From positions 1 to 20,922 of the forward strand of contig JAJYDH010000040.1 of the NCBI GenBank assembly GCA_021777685.1: 20,922 nt of DNA, read 5' to 3'. Position 1 is the stretch's first letter, and each line of letters begins with the position of its first letter. This DNA is from Planctomycetota bacterium (lineage in GTDB: Bacteria; Planctomycetota; Planctomycetia; Isosphaerales; Isosphaeraceae). A program made the translations under genes and the position numbers. Below the pieces are notes generated by a model. It searched no databases, was not told the DNA's origin, and worked only from the letters and a program-made list of their open reading frames with translations. Below are positions 1 to 7,471 of this stretch, in pieces.

Positions 1-22
1 CCATCAGTCGATGAGCACCCTA

Positions 23-46
23 GGGCCCGGCGATGCTGCCGGGCCC
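23..46 (-). terminator. GC-rich hairpin downstream of the M20 gene
   Basis: GGGCCCGGC (23-31) and GCCGGGCCC (38-46) form a perfect 9-bp stem with a 6-nt loop, 26 bp past the M20 stop codon. There is no clear T-tract, so it may be a weak intrinsic terminator or an RNA 3'-end stabiliser. The structure is seen directly; the function is inferred. Confidence 0.5.
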
Positions 47-71
47 GGTCGTTTCGAAGGGCCGGCAACGT

Positions 72-1250
72 TCAACCCAGCTCGCGGGCGATCTCGAAAT
101 ACATCTCCGAGGCGAGCCGGACCTGGTCGAGTTCGATCCACTCGTCCTTCGTGTGGGCCCGGGCGATGTCTCCCGGCCCGAAGACCACGCAGGGGAGCCC
201 GGCCTCGCCGAGCGGCCCGGCGTCGGTCCCATAAGGGACGCCGATGACCTCGGGCGTCGCGCCCCCGACCCGGGCGATCGCCGAGCGGAGGGCGGGCAGG
301 AACGGCGCGGACCGGTCCGGGACCAGCGGCGGCATGCTCACCCAGGGCGGGAGGAATTCGACCCGCTTCAGGTCGCCGAGCCGTTCGCGGAGGAACGCCA
401 GCGCCTTCCCCGGCCCGTCGGAGGCCCTCTCGCCGGGGATCACCCGGCGGTCGATGTCCACCTCGCACCAGTCGGGCACCACGTTGGCGGAGATCCCCCC
501 CTCGATCCGGCCGACCGAGAGGCTGGGCGGCCCGAGGACCGGATCGGGCGTCGACCTCGACAGCTCTCCCGCGTACTCGGCCAGGGCCGAGACCACGCGG
601 GCCATCGTGTAGATGGCGTTGTCGCCGAGGCCCGGCGTCGACGAGTGGCAGGCCACGCCCCGGGTCCGGACCTTCCAGCGGACCGCCCCCTTGTGGCGGT
701 CGACGATCTTCAGCAGGGTCGGCTCGGCGACGATCGCCAGGTCGGCGCCGTGGTTGCCGTCGGCCAGGCGGGACGATCCGGTGTGAGTGAACTCCTCGTC
801 CACGGTGCAGGCCATGATCACGCTCGCCGAGCCGGCCGGCCGCTCGCGGACGAGCCGGGCAAAGGCGGTGAGCATGGCCGCCATCCCCCCCTTGACGTCG
901 CAGGAGCCCCGGCCGTACAGCCGGCCGTCCCGAAGCTCGGGCGAGAACGGGTCGATCGTCATCCCGTCGGTCGGGACCGTGTCCTGGTGGGCGTCGAACA
1001 GCAGGGTCCGCCGGCTCCCGGGCGACTCATACCGGGCGATCAGGTTGTCCCGGCCGGGCGAGACCGTCTGGCGCTCGATCTCGACGCCCAGGGCGCGGAA
1101 CCAGCCTTCCAGGTAGTCGGACAGCCGCCCCTCCAGGAAACCGGGGCCGGAGAGCCCCCGCCCCATCGGGTTGACGCTGGGGATCGCGACGAGGTCGGCG
1201 AGCAGGCGGGTCACGGCGTCCAAGAGAAGGCTCCGGGGAGGGGACGGCAT
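72..1250 (-). CDS. M20-family metallopeptidase / ArgE-DapE-like deacylase
   Basis: Predicted di-zinc amidohydrolase of about 392 residues, a normal length for the ArgE/DapE/CPG2 group. Numbered from the ATG at 1250, the metal site is intact: H88-x-D90 in DAHQDTVP, D118 in GRGSCDVKGG, the E152-E153 pair in CTVDEEF, E176 in VAEP, and a C-terminal His in AHTKDEW. The open frame runs 34 codons further upstream, but that extension enters a palindromic repeat and has no family character, so 1250 is preferred; an ATG at 1280 is possible. There is no signal peptide, so it should be cytoplasmic. The family removes acyl groups or cleaves dipeptides (acetylornithine, succinyl-diaminopimelate and similar); the substrate cannot be read from sequence. 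It is divergent from the kamA operon, which may be coincidental or may mean a shared amide metabolism. Confidence 0.88.
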   Translation of the reverse strand: MPSPPRSLLLDAVTRLLADLVAIPSVNPMGRGLSGPGFLEGRLSDYLEGWFRALGVEIERQTVSPGRDNLIARYESPGSRRTLLFDAHQDTVPTDGMTIDPFSPELRDGRLYGRGSCDVKGGMAAMLTAFARLVRERPAGSASVIMACTVDEEFTHTGSSRLADGNHGADLAIVAEPTLLKIVDRHKGAVRWKVRTRGVACHSSTPGLGDNAIYTMARVVSALAEYAGELSRSTPDPVLGPPSLSVGRIEGGISANVVPDWCEVDIDRRVIPGERASDGPGKALAFLRERLGDLKRVEFLPPWVSMPPLVPDRSAPFLPALRSAIARVGGATPEVIGVPYGTDAGPLGEAGLPCVVFGPGDIARAHTKDEWIELDQVRLASEMYFEIARELG

Positions 1251-1322
1251 CCGGTCCCCGATCTTAACCCCGCGCGACATCCGCCGAAAGGACTCACGCC
1301 TCGGCCCGGCGAATCCGAATAT

Positions 1323-1398
1323 GTAGGGTGGGTGAGCGGTAGCGAAACCCACCAGTCGAATACGTGGTGGGGCTCGCCCGAGGCTCGACCCACCCTAC
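1323..1398. repeat. REP-like palindromic repeat
   Basis: The outer arms GTAGGGTGGGT (1323-1333) and ACCCACCCTAC (1388-1398) pair perfectly and continue into GAGC/GCTC after one bulged base. An inner stem CCCACCA (1348-1354) / TGGTGGG (1365-1371) closes a 10-nt loop. The whole 76 bp can fold as one hairpin. Ends of the GTAGGGTGGG type are typical of dispersed REP/MITE-like repeats in many bacteria. Confidence 0.75.
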
Positions 1399-1634
1399 GA
1401 GCGATGGGCCGGTGCCGAGGGTTGGCTCGAATCGAAGTCTCCATCCCGCAAAATGCAACTTGCCCGATGACCTCGCGTGCGGTGTGGTAGGTTGCAGGAG
1501 AGACCTTTCGTCTCGTCCCATTTCGCCCCCGATTTCTCCCCTCCGCGTCCGATCCCCGAAGTGTCCCGGTGTTGGCACGCCGATCGCTTGGGAAGCGGGT
1601 TTGGATCGGCCGGGAGAATGCGAGTCGATTCCCC

Positions 1635-1662
1635 TTGTCGAGCCGGCCGGATGTCTTAGAAT
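1635..1662 (+). promoter_or_regulatory. Candidate sigma70-type promoter for the kamA operon
   Basis: TTGTCG (1635-1640) and TAGAAT (1657-1662) are separated by 16 bp and match the -35 and -10 consensus at 4/6 and 5/6 positions. It would give a 5' leader of about 65 nt before the ATG at 1733. It was assigned by eye, but a similar TAGAAT -10 box is seen upstream of cysE. Confidence 0.45.
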
Positions 1663-1732
1663 CGAAAAACCTCTCGGGGCCCGAACGGTCGTCCGGACCC
1701 CTCTCACTTCTCTCCGAGGGTCAGGCAATCCG

Positions 1733-3142
1733 ATGAGCGATCCCGCGGGCGCAGCGTCCCCCCTCGTCGCCATCGCCTCCGGGGCCGAACCTCCGGACGG
1801 CGACGAGCCTCCCAGTCCCCGGCCCCTCGCGACCACCCCTCGACATCCCGCCTGGGACGACGTCCCCGACCACCAGTGGAACGACTGGCGCTGGCAGTCG
1901 CAGAACGCCGTCCGCCACGCCAAGCAGCTCGCCGGGCTCCTGGCGTTCTCGCCCGAGGAGCGCGTGGCGCTCGACGTCCTGACGACCCAGTACAAGTTGG
2001 CGATCCCGCCGTATTACTTCTCGCTGATCGATCGCATCGACCTCCACGACCCGATCCGGCTCCAGTCGGTCCCCTCGCCGCTCGAACTGCTCGGCGTGAC
2101 CGGGACCGAGGAGGACGATCCCCTCGACGAGGACAAGGACTCGCCCGTCCCCGGCCTGACGCACCGCTACCCCGACCGCGCCCTGCTGGTCACGACCCAC
2201 GTCTGCACCATGTATTGCCGGTTCTGCACCCGCAAGCGGGCCACGATGAAGCGGGGCGGCTGGGACTCCGTCTCGCGAGACGATCAACGGATGGTCGAGT
2301 ATGTCCGCGATCATCCCGAGATCCGCGACGTGATCGTCTCCGGCGGCGACCCGCTCACCCTCCCGCCCGAGAAGCTCGCTTTCTTCGTCGAGAACCTCTC
2401 GGCGATCGATCATCTTGACGTGATCCGGATCGGCACGCGGGTGCCCGTCACCCTCCCGCAGCGGCTGTTCGACGACGAGGTGATCGAGATCCTGGGCGCC
2501 TCGGACAAGATCTGGATTCAGACCCACTTCAACCACCCCCGAGAGGTCACGCCCGAGGCCGCCCGCGCCTGCGCCCGGCTCCGGATGGCGGGGATGCCGA
2601 TCAACAACCACGCCGTGCTGCTCAAGGGGGTCAACGACAGCCTGGCCACCCAGAAGGAGCTTTGCCGCGCCCTCCTCCGCATCAAGGTCCGGCCCTACTA
2701 CCTGTTCCACTGCGACCCCGTCACCGGCGCGGGGCACTTTCGGACGCCCGTCTGGAAGGGGATCGAGATCATCGAAGGGCTCCGAGGGCACATCTCCGGC
2801 CTGGGCGTGCCCACCTACGTCGTGGATGCTCCGCGAGGGGGCGGCAAGATCCCGCTGATGCCGAATTACCTGCTCTCGGCCTCGAATGACTCGGTCGTCC
2901 TCCGCAACTATGAAGGGATGATCGTCCACTATCACCCGACCGGCGAGCCGCCCGAGGCCCCGGCGAAGGTCGAGACCCAGGGCGTGAGCGGGCTCCTCGA
3001 AGGCAAGGCCGAGGCCCTGATCCCCGAGGGCAACCCGCGCCATGCCCGACGCCCCGCCCGGCCGCCGCTGAACGGGAAAGGCCCGCACCTGAACGGCAAC
3101 GGCAACGGCAACGGCCACGCCAAGCGGGGGACGGGGTCGTGA
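1733..3142 (+). CDS. kamA: KamA-family radical SAM lysine 2,3-aminomutase
   Basis: Radical SAM, PLP-dependent aminomutase of about 469 residues that moves the alpha-amino group of L-lysine to the beta carbon, giving beta-lysine. The SAM-cluster motif CTMYCRFC supplies C158, C162 and C165. The PLP lysine is K372 in PRGGGKIP. Aspartates in HCDPVTGAGHFRTP and YVVDAP match the positions that hold the substrate lysine in characterised KamA. The start is the ATG at 1733, preceded by GAGGG; longer upstream frames lack family sequence. The N-terminal ~40 residues are Pro-rich and the C-terminal ~60 are low complexity, with an Asn-Gly run. It is first in a five-gene operon; its TGA overlaps the GTG of the next gene. 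EpmB, which modifies EF-P, is a relative, but the local EF-P lacks the target lysine. Confidence 0.92.
   Translation: MSDPAGAASPLVAIASGAEPPDGDEPPSPRPLATTPRHPAWDDVPDHQWNDWRWQSQNAVRHAKQLAGLLAFSPEERVALDVLTTQYKLAIPPYYFSLIDRIDLHDPIRLQSVPSPLELLGVTGTEEDDPLDEDKDSPVPGLTHRYPDRALLVTTHVCTMYCRFCTRKRATMKRGGWDSVSRDDQRMVEYVRDHPEIRDVIVSGGDPLTLPPEKLAFFVENLSAIDHLDVIRIGTRVPVTLPQRLFDDEVIEILGASDKIWIQTHFNHPREVTPEAARACARLRMAGMPINNHAVLLKGVNDSLATQKELCRALLRIKVRPYYLFHCDPVTGAGHFRTPVWKGIEIIEGLRGHISGLGVPTYVVDAPRGGGKIPLMPNYLLSASNDSVVLRNYEGMIVHYHPTGEPPEAPAKVETQGVSGLLEGKAEALIPEGNPRHARRPARPPLNGKGPHLNGNGNGNGHAKRGTGS
3092..3115 (+). repeat. Hexanucleotide tandem repeat in the kamA 3' end
   Basis: Four perfect copies of AACGGC encode an (Asn-Gly)n stretch in the disordered C-terminal tail of the KamA protein. 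Being in-frame hexamers, changes in copy number would alter tail length without a frameshift. Confidence 0.8.
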
Positions 3143-4206
3143 GGATCGGGATCGCCTTCGACCTCGCGCCGACCGATCCGGCCCTCCGCTCCGAAGGGCC
3201 GGACGACCGGTTCGAGGAATTCGACAAGCCCGAGACGGTCGAGGCGATCGCCGAGGTGATCCGCTCCGAGGGGCACGACGTCGTCCTCCTCGGGGACGGT
3301 CGAGACTTCCTGACGAGGGTCCTCGCCGACCCTCCCGACTTCGTCTTCAACATCGCCGAGGGCGAGGGCGTCGGCCGCTGCCGCGAGGCCCGCGTGCCGG
3401 CCGTCCTGGAGATGCTGGGCATCCCCTATTCGGGCTCGGACCCGCTCGCCCTGTCGGCGAGCCTGGACAAGCGGATGGCCAAGCGGCTCGTGCTGTCGGC
3501 CACCGACGTCCGATGTCCGAGGGGCTGGACGCTCCCGGGCGACCTGGCGGAGAACAGCGAGGGAATCCTCACGCTCCTGTTCGACGAGTCGGACCCGGTC
3601 GGCCGCCGTGGCGGCTCGGAGACGCCCCCGCCCCTGATCCTCAAGCCGGCCTTCGAGGGGTCGAGCAAGGGCATCCGCGGCCGGTGCATCGCCTCGACCG
3701 CCGAGGAGGCGATCGAGGTCTATCGGGCCCTGGCCCGCGACTACCATCAGCCGATCCTCGCCGAGGAGTTCATCGCCGGCGACGAGGTGACGGTCGGCCT
3801 GATCGGCAACAACTCCTCGCTCCAGAGCGGGAACTCGTTCGTCATCGGCTCGATGCGAATCGTCCCGAAAAAGCCGGACGACCAGTTCGTCTACTCGGTC
3901 GAGGTCAAGCGTGACTGGCGGAACCGGGTCAGCTACGAGGCCCCGGCCGACCTGCCCGACCCGGTCGTGGCCGCGCTGACCATCGCCGCCCTGGACGTCT
4001 CGGCGGCGCTCCAGTGCCGCGACCTCGCCCGGGTCGACTTCCGCGTCCGCGACGGCGTCCCCTACTTCATCGAGGCCAACCCCCTGCCCGGCCTGGCGCC
4101 CGTGACGAGCGACCTCGTCATCCTGGCCGAAGGCCACGGCATCGGCTACCCTGACCTGATCCGCCGGATTCTCCACGCGAGCCTGACCAGGGTGGGGTTG
4201 AAGTGA
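3139..4206 (+). CDS. D-alanine-D-alanine-ligase-like ATP-grasp enzyme (first of two)
   Basis: A 355-residue ATP-grasp ligase of the Ddl fold, expected to activate a carboxylate as acyl phosphate and join it to an amine. An N-terminal pre-ATP-grasp domain contains FNIAEGEG and LEMLGIPYSGSDP with the following SLDK; LKPAFEGSSKG is the nucleotide-binding part; a C-terminal metal/ATP site reads ARVDFRV ... FIEANPLPGL, with the E-x-N magnesium ligands near residues 312-314. The start GTG at 3139 shares GTGA with the kamA stop and has a G-rich Shine-Dalgarno-like stretch just upstream, so translation is probably coupled. The Ddl N-terminal catalytic loop is not conserved exactly, so it is unlikely to be the peptidoglycan Ddl. 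Together with its neighbour it may ligate a lysine or beta-lysine derivative; the substrate is inferred. Confidence 0.85.
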   Translation: MRIGIAFDLAPTDPALRSEGPDDRFEEFDKPETVEAIAEVIRSEGHDVVLLGDGRDFLTRVLADPPDFVFNIAEGEGVGRCREARVPAVLEMLGIPYSGSDPLALSASLDKRMAKRLVLSATDVRCPRGWTLPGDLAENSEGILTLLFDESDPVGRRGGSETPPPLILKPAFEGSSKGIRGRCIASTAEEAIEVYRALARDYHQPILAEEFIAGDEVTVGLIGNNSSLQSGNSFVIGSMRIVPKKPDDQFVYSVEVKRDWRNRVSYEAPADLPDPVVAALTIAALDVSAALQCRDLARVDFRVRDGVPYFIEANPLPGLAPVTSDLVILAEGHGIGYPDLIRRILHASLTRVGLK

Positions 4207-5225
4207 GCCGAAGCCGGACGAGGGTCGCCGTCCTGTACAACGCCCCGGTGCTGCCCCCCGATCACCCCGACTCGGCCTCCGAGGCCGACGTCGCCGAGGT
4301 GGCCCGCGTGGTGGCCGAGGCCCTGACGCGCCACGGGTTCGACACCTGGCCGGTGGCGGCGGCTCCTCCGGTCGGGGACATGCTCGGGCAACTGGTCAAC
4401 CCTGCCCCCGATGTCGTCTTCAACCTGATCGAGGGGTTCGGCGGCCACAGCATCGGCGAGGCCCATGTGACCGGGCTCCTCGAACTGCTCGGCCTGCCCT
4501 ATACCGGCTGTCCGCCCGAGGCCCAGGCCCTTTGCCACTCGAAGGGGCGGACGAAGGCGTTGTTGAGGGGATTCGGCCTGCCGACGGCCCCGTTCGAGGT
4601 CGTCCGCTCGGGCGAGCCTGTCCCCCGGTGGGACGGCCCCTGGCCGGCGATCGTCAAGCCGGAGGCGGAGGACGCCAGCCTCGGGATCGACCAGTCGAGC
4701 GTGGCCGGTTCGCCCGAGGCGATCGTCGAGGGGGTCGCCCGGCTCCGGGTCCGCCACGGCGGCGACGTCCTGATCGAGGCGTACCTGCCCGGCCGCGAGT
4801 TCAACGTCGGAATCCTGGCCCTGCCCGGGCCCGAGCCGTTGCCCGTCGCCGAGATCGTCTACACCGTCCCCGACGGCTCGTGGCCGATCCTGACCTACGA
4901 TGCCAAGTGGGCGGTGGGCTCGGCCGAGGACCTGGCCAGCCGCCCTCGATGCCCGGCCGAGATCGGGGCGGAACTGGCCGAGACGCTCGCAACGCTCGCG
5001 GTCGAGGCCTTCCTCGCGACGGGCTGCCGCGACTATGCTCGGGTCGACTTCCGGCTCGACGCCGAGGGCTCGCCGATGATCCTGGAGGTCAACCCGAACC
5101 CCGACATCGGCCCCTCGGCCGGCTGGGCCCGGGCGCTCCGGGCGTCGGGCCGCGATTATGAGGGGACGCTGGCGGGATTGGTGGCCCAGGCCGGGGATCG
5201 GAGGGCCGGACATGGCCGATCCTGA
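4203..5225 (+). CDS. D-alanine-D-alanine-ligase-like ATP-grasp enzyme (second of two)
   Basis: A 340-residue ATP-grasp ligase, divergent from the preceding one but with the same plan: N-terminal FNLIEGFGG and LLELLGLPYTGCPP followed by SKGRTK; central IVKPEAEDASLGI; grasp/metal region DYARVDFRLDAEGSPMILEVNPNPDIGP with E295-x-N297 as likely magnesium ligands. The EVNPNP motif is typical of Ddl-like ligases. The start GTG at 4203 sits in a GTGA overlap with the upstream stop, behind AGGGTGGGG. Two dissimilar ATP-grasp genes side by side suggest two successive amide bonds, or one ligase for each of two partners, rather than a recent tandem duplication. No signal peptide is visible. The 3' end overlaps the next gene by 14 bp. 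Confidence 0.85.
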   Translation: MSRSRTRVAVLYNAPVLPPDHPDSASEADVAEVARVVAEALTRHGFDTWPVAAAPPVGDMLGQLVNPAPDVVFNLIEGFGGHSIGEAHVTGLLELLGLPYTGCPPEAQALCHSKGRTKALLRGFGLPTAPFEVVRSGEPVPRWDGPWPAIVKPEAEDASLGIDQSSVAGSPEAIVEGVARLRVRHGGDVLIEAYLPGREFNVGILALPGPEPLPVAEIVYTVPDGSWPILTYDAKWAVGSAEDLASRPRCPAEIGAELAETLATLAVEAFLATGCRDYARVDFRLDAEGSPMILEVNPNPDIGPSAGWARALRASGRDYEGTLAGLVAQAGDRRAGHGRS

Positions 5226-5706
5226 AGTCACGCTCCGCGATCTCCAACCCGGCGACCGCCCGGGGATCGCCCGGGTCCTCGAATCGTGCGGGGCCTTCCA
5301 GTCTCATGAGGTCGCCATCGGCCTGGAACTGGTCGACGAGTCCTTGAACCCCGGCCCCTCGACGGATTACCGCTGGTTCGTGGCCGATCGCGGCGGCAAA
5401 GTGGTCGGCTTCGCCTGCTACGGGCCGGTCCCGCTGACGGTCGGGACCTTCGACCTCTACTGGATCGCCGTCGCCCCGGAGGCCCGGGGCACGGGGGTTG
5501 CAAAGGAGCTGGACCTCGCCGTCACGGAGGCCGTCCGGGCGCTCGGCGGCCGGTGGCTCCTGGCCGAGACGTCCTCGACGCCGCCTTATGCCCCGGCCCA
5601 TGCGTTCTACGCCCGGTCCGGGTATCGTCTCCTGGGGCGGATCGAGGATTTTTACCGACCGGGCGACGACCGCCTGACATTCGGCAAGCGGTTGGACCGA
5701 GGATGA
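5212..5706 (+). CDS. GNAT-family N-acetyltransferase
   Basis: A 164-residue single-domain GNAT. The acetyl-CoA pyrophosphate loop is APEARGTGVAKEL, after the beta4 strand FDLYWIAV; the C-terminal motif B region HAFYARSGYRLLGRIEDFYRPGDD is typical of small-molecule or N-terminal acetyltransferases. The start ATG at 5212 is preceded by GGAGGG with ideal spacing and lies inside the end of the second ATP-grasp gene. A longer open frame begins at 5158 but has no supporting site. Its place in the kamA operon suggests acetylation of a lysine or beta-lysine-derived amine. The known beta-lysine acetyltransferase AblB is a longer protein and I do not recognise a specific AblB signature, so the substrate is open. 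Confidence 0.85.
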   Translation: MADPEVTLRDLQPGDRPGIARVLESCGAFQSHEVAIGLELVDESLNPGPSTDYRWFVADRGGKVVGFACYGPVPLTVGTFDLYWIAVAPEARGTGVAKELDLAVTEAVRALGGRWLLAETSSTPPYAPAHAFYARSGYRLLGRIEDFYRPGDDRLTFGKRLDRG

Positions 5707-5710
5707 CCCG

Positions 5711-7471
5711 ATGTTTCGAATCAGCCACGTTCTCGGCACCCACCGCGAGCACGACCGCCGGTGCATCGCCGAGGTCCAGGCCCTCCTCGTCGCCGCCTTC
5801 CCCGACCTGGCCGACATCCCCGACTACGTCGAGCGTAAGCTGGCCGAGCAGATCACGAGGAACTACCCGACGGTCCTCCTGACCGCCCACGGCAACGACG
5901 ACCGCGTCCTCGGCTTCGCGCTGGCGGACCACTTCGAGTGGCTCGGCTACGCCTATCTCGACTTCATCGTCACCCAGGCCGAGCAGCGCGGGCGGGGGCT
6001 CGGCGGCGGGCTCTACGAGGCCCTCCGCCAGGACATGATGGCCCGAGGTGCCAAGGGCCTCTTCCTCGAAGTCCCCACCGACGACCCCGCGCAGGTGGCG
6101 ACCGCCGCGAACCTCAAGGCGAACAAGAACCGGCTCAAGTTCTACGAGCGGTACGACGCCCGGCCGATCGTCGGGACCCTCTATGACCAGCCGGTCCGCC
6201 CCGGCAAGCCGCCCGAGCCCCGGCTCCTCTTCGACCCCCTCGACCGCGACGAGCCGCTCGACGCCGAGACGGTCAAGCAGGTCATGGAGGCCATCCTGAC
6301 CCTCCGCTACAACTACGCGCCCGACTCCGACTATGTCCTCCAGGTCGTCGGCTCGGTCAAGGATTCGCCGGTCAAGATCCGCAAGCCCCTTTATGCGTCG
6401 CCCGAGGAGAAGAAGTACAAGATCCCCCGGCGGCTGCACCCGCTCAAGGTCTTCTGCTCGGCCAAGCACTCGCTCCACCACGTCCGCGAGCGCGGGTACG
6501 TCGAGCGCCCCGCGCGGGTCGACGTGATCCTCAACGCGATCAAGGACCTGCCCGACGTCGAGCAGTTGAAGGTCCGCAACTTCGGCGAAGCCCCGATCCG
6601 GGCCGTCCACGACGCCGACTTCGTCAACTTCGTCCGCGACTACTGCCAGGAGCTGCCCGAGGGTGAACTGGTCTACCCCTACGTCTTCCCGATCCGCCGG
6701 ACCGACCGACCGCCCTACGAGCGCCGGGTGAGGGTCGGCTATTATTGCATCGACACATTTACACCCCTCAGCAAGGACGCTTACAAGGCCGCCCGGTCGG
6801 CGGTGAACGTGGCCTTATCCGGGGCCTCGTGCATCGTGGACGGCGAGCCGCTGGTCTACAGCCTCTGCCGGCCGCCGGGGCACCACGCCGAGCGCGACAC
6901 CTACGGCGGGTTCTGCTACTTCTGCAACGGCGCGATCGCCGCCCAGTATCTCCGGACCAAGCTGAACGGCCCCGTCGCGATCCTCGACGTGGATTACCAC
7001 CACGGCAACGGCGCCCAGGACATCTTCTGGGAGCGGTCCGACATCCTGACCGTCTCGATCCACGGCCATCCGAACTTCGCCTACCCGTATTTCTCGGGCT
7101 TCGCCGACGAGGTGGGCGAGGGCGAGGGCAAGGGGTTCAACCGGAACCTTCCCCTGCCCGAGGACGTCCACGACGGCCGCTACCTCGAAGAACTCGACGA
7201 GGCCCTTGAGATCGTCAAAAAATTCAATCCCGTCGCGCTGGTCGTCTCGCTCGGCCTCGACATCGCCAAGGCCGACCCGACCGGGTCGTGGAGCCTGACG
7301 CCCGAGGGGCTGTTCGAGGTAGGACGGAGGATCGGGGCGATGAAGTATCCCACCCTCTTGGTCCAGGAGGGCGGATACAACATCCGGTTCCTCGGCCGGA
7401 ACGCCGCGAGGATGTTGACGGGAGTTTGCGCCGGAGCGTTGGGTCGACGGACTGGTCGAAGGAGCGGGTAG
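5711..7471 (+). CDS. Fusion of a GNAT acetyltransferase and an acetylpolyamine/histone-deacetylase-type hydrolase
   Basis: A 586-residue two-domain protein. Residues ~1-155 form a GNAT domain with the acetyl-CoA loop QRGRGLGGG (92-100) and a KFYERYDA motif. A linker of ~90 residues follows. Residues ~245-580 form a class II HDAC / acetylpolyamine amidohydrolase domain: catalytic pair H391-H392 in RPPGHHAE, zinc ligands D428 and H430 in DVDYHHGNG and D517 in SLGLDIAKADP, and the transition-state tyrosine Y556 in QEGGYN. Every key residue is present, so both halves look active. The ATG at 5711 lies 4 nt after the previous stop, with GAGG 8 nt upstream. It is the last gene of the kamA operon; a repeat element begins at its stop codon. 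Putting acetylation and deacetylation in one chain is unusual and suggests two different substrates or a protect/deprotect sequence. Confidence 0.88.
   Translation: MFRISHVLGTHREHDRRCIAEVQALLVAAFPDLADIPDYVERKLAEQITRNYPTVLLTAHGNDDRVLGFALADHFEWLGYAYLDFIVTQAEQRGRGLGGGLYEALRQDMMARGAKGLFLEVPTDDPAQVATAANLKANKNRLKFYERYDARPIVGTLYDQPVRPGKPPEPRLLFDPLDRDEPLDAETVKQVMEAILTLRYNYAPDSDYVLQVVGSVKDSPVKIRKPLYASPEEKKYKIPRRLHPLKVFCSAKHSLHHVRERGYVERPARVDVILNAIKDLPDVEQLKVRNFGEAPIRAVHDADFVNFVRDYCQELPEGELVYPYVFPIRRTDRPPYERRVRVGYYCIDTFTPLSKDAYKAARSAVNVALSGASCIVDGEPLVYSLCRPPGHHAERDTYGGFCYFCNGAIAAQYLRTKLNGPVAILDVDYHHGNGAQDIFWERSDILTVSIHGHPNFAYPYFSGFADEVGEGEGKGFNRNLPLPEDVHDGRYLEELDEALEIVKKFNPVALVVSLGLDIAKADPTGSWSLTPEGLFEVGRRIGAMKYPTLLVQEGGYNIRFLGRNAARMLTGVCAGALGRRTGRRSG

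Larger units (their letters stand above)
1251..1732. other. Divergent intergenic region between the M20 gene and kamA
   Basis: This 482-bp gap holds the 76-bp palindromic repeat at 1323-1398 and a candidate kamA promoter at 1635-1662. Open frames cross it in several frames, as is usual at this GC content, but none has a plausible start or recognisable protein features. I see nothing else in 1400-1630. Confidence 0.6.

Noticed and set aside
33..1490. Long plus-strand frame of 485 codons over the M20 gene
   Set aside because: Arg/Gly/Pro-rich, no domain motifs, antisense to a gene with a complete catalytic set. Such shadow frames are expected at this GC content.
1733..3142. KamA as EpmB, the EF-P-modifying aminomutase, because efp is nearby
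   Set aside because: The local EF-P has Asn, not Lys, at the modification site; efp is on the opposite strand behind a repeat element; kamA is coupled to four other enzymes; no epmA is seen.
2932..4176. Minus-strand frames opposite the kamA operon (also 1721-3118, 4146-5231, 5522-6610)
   Set aside because: All are antisense shadows; the plus-strand proteins there have complete catalytic motifs and coupled starts.
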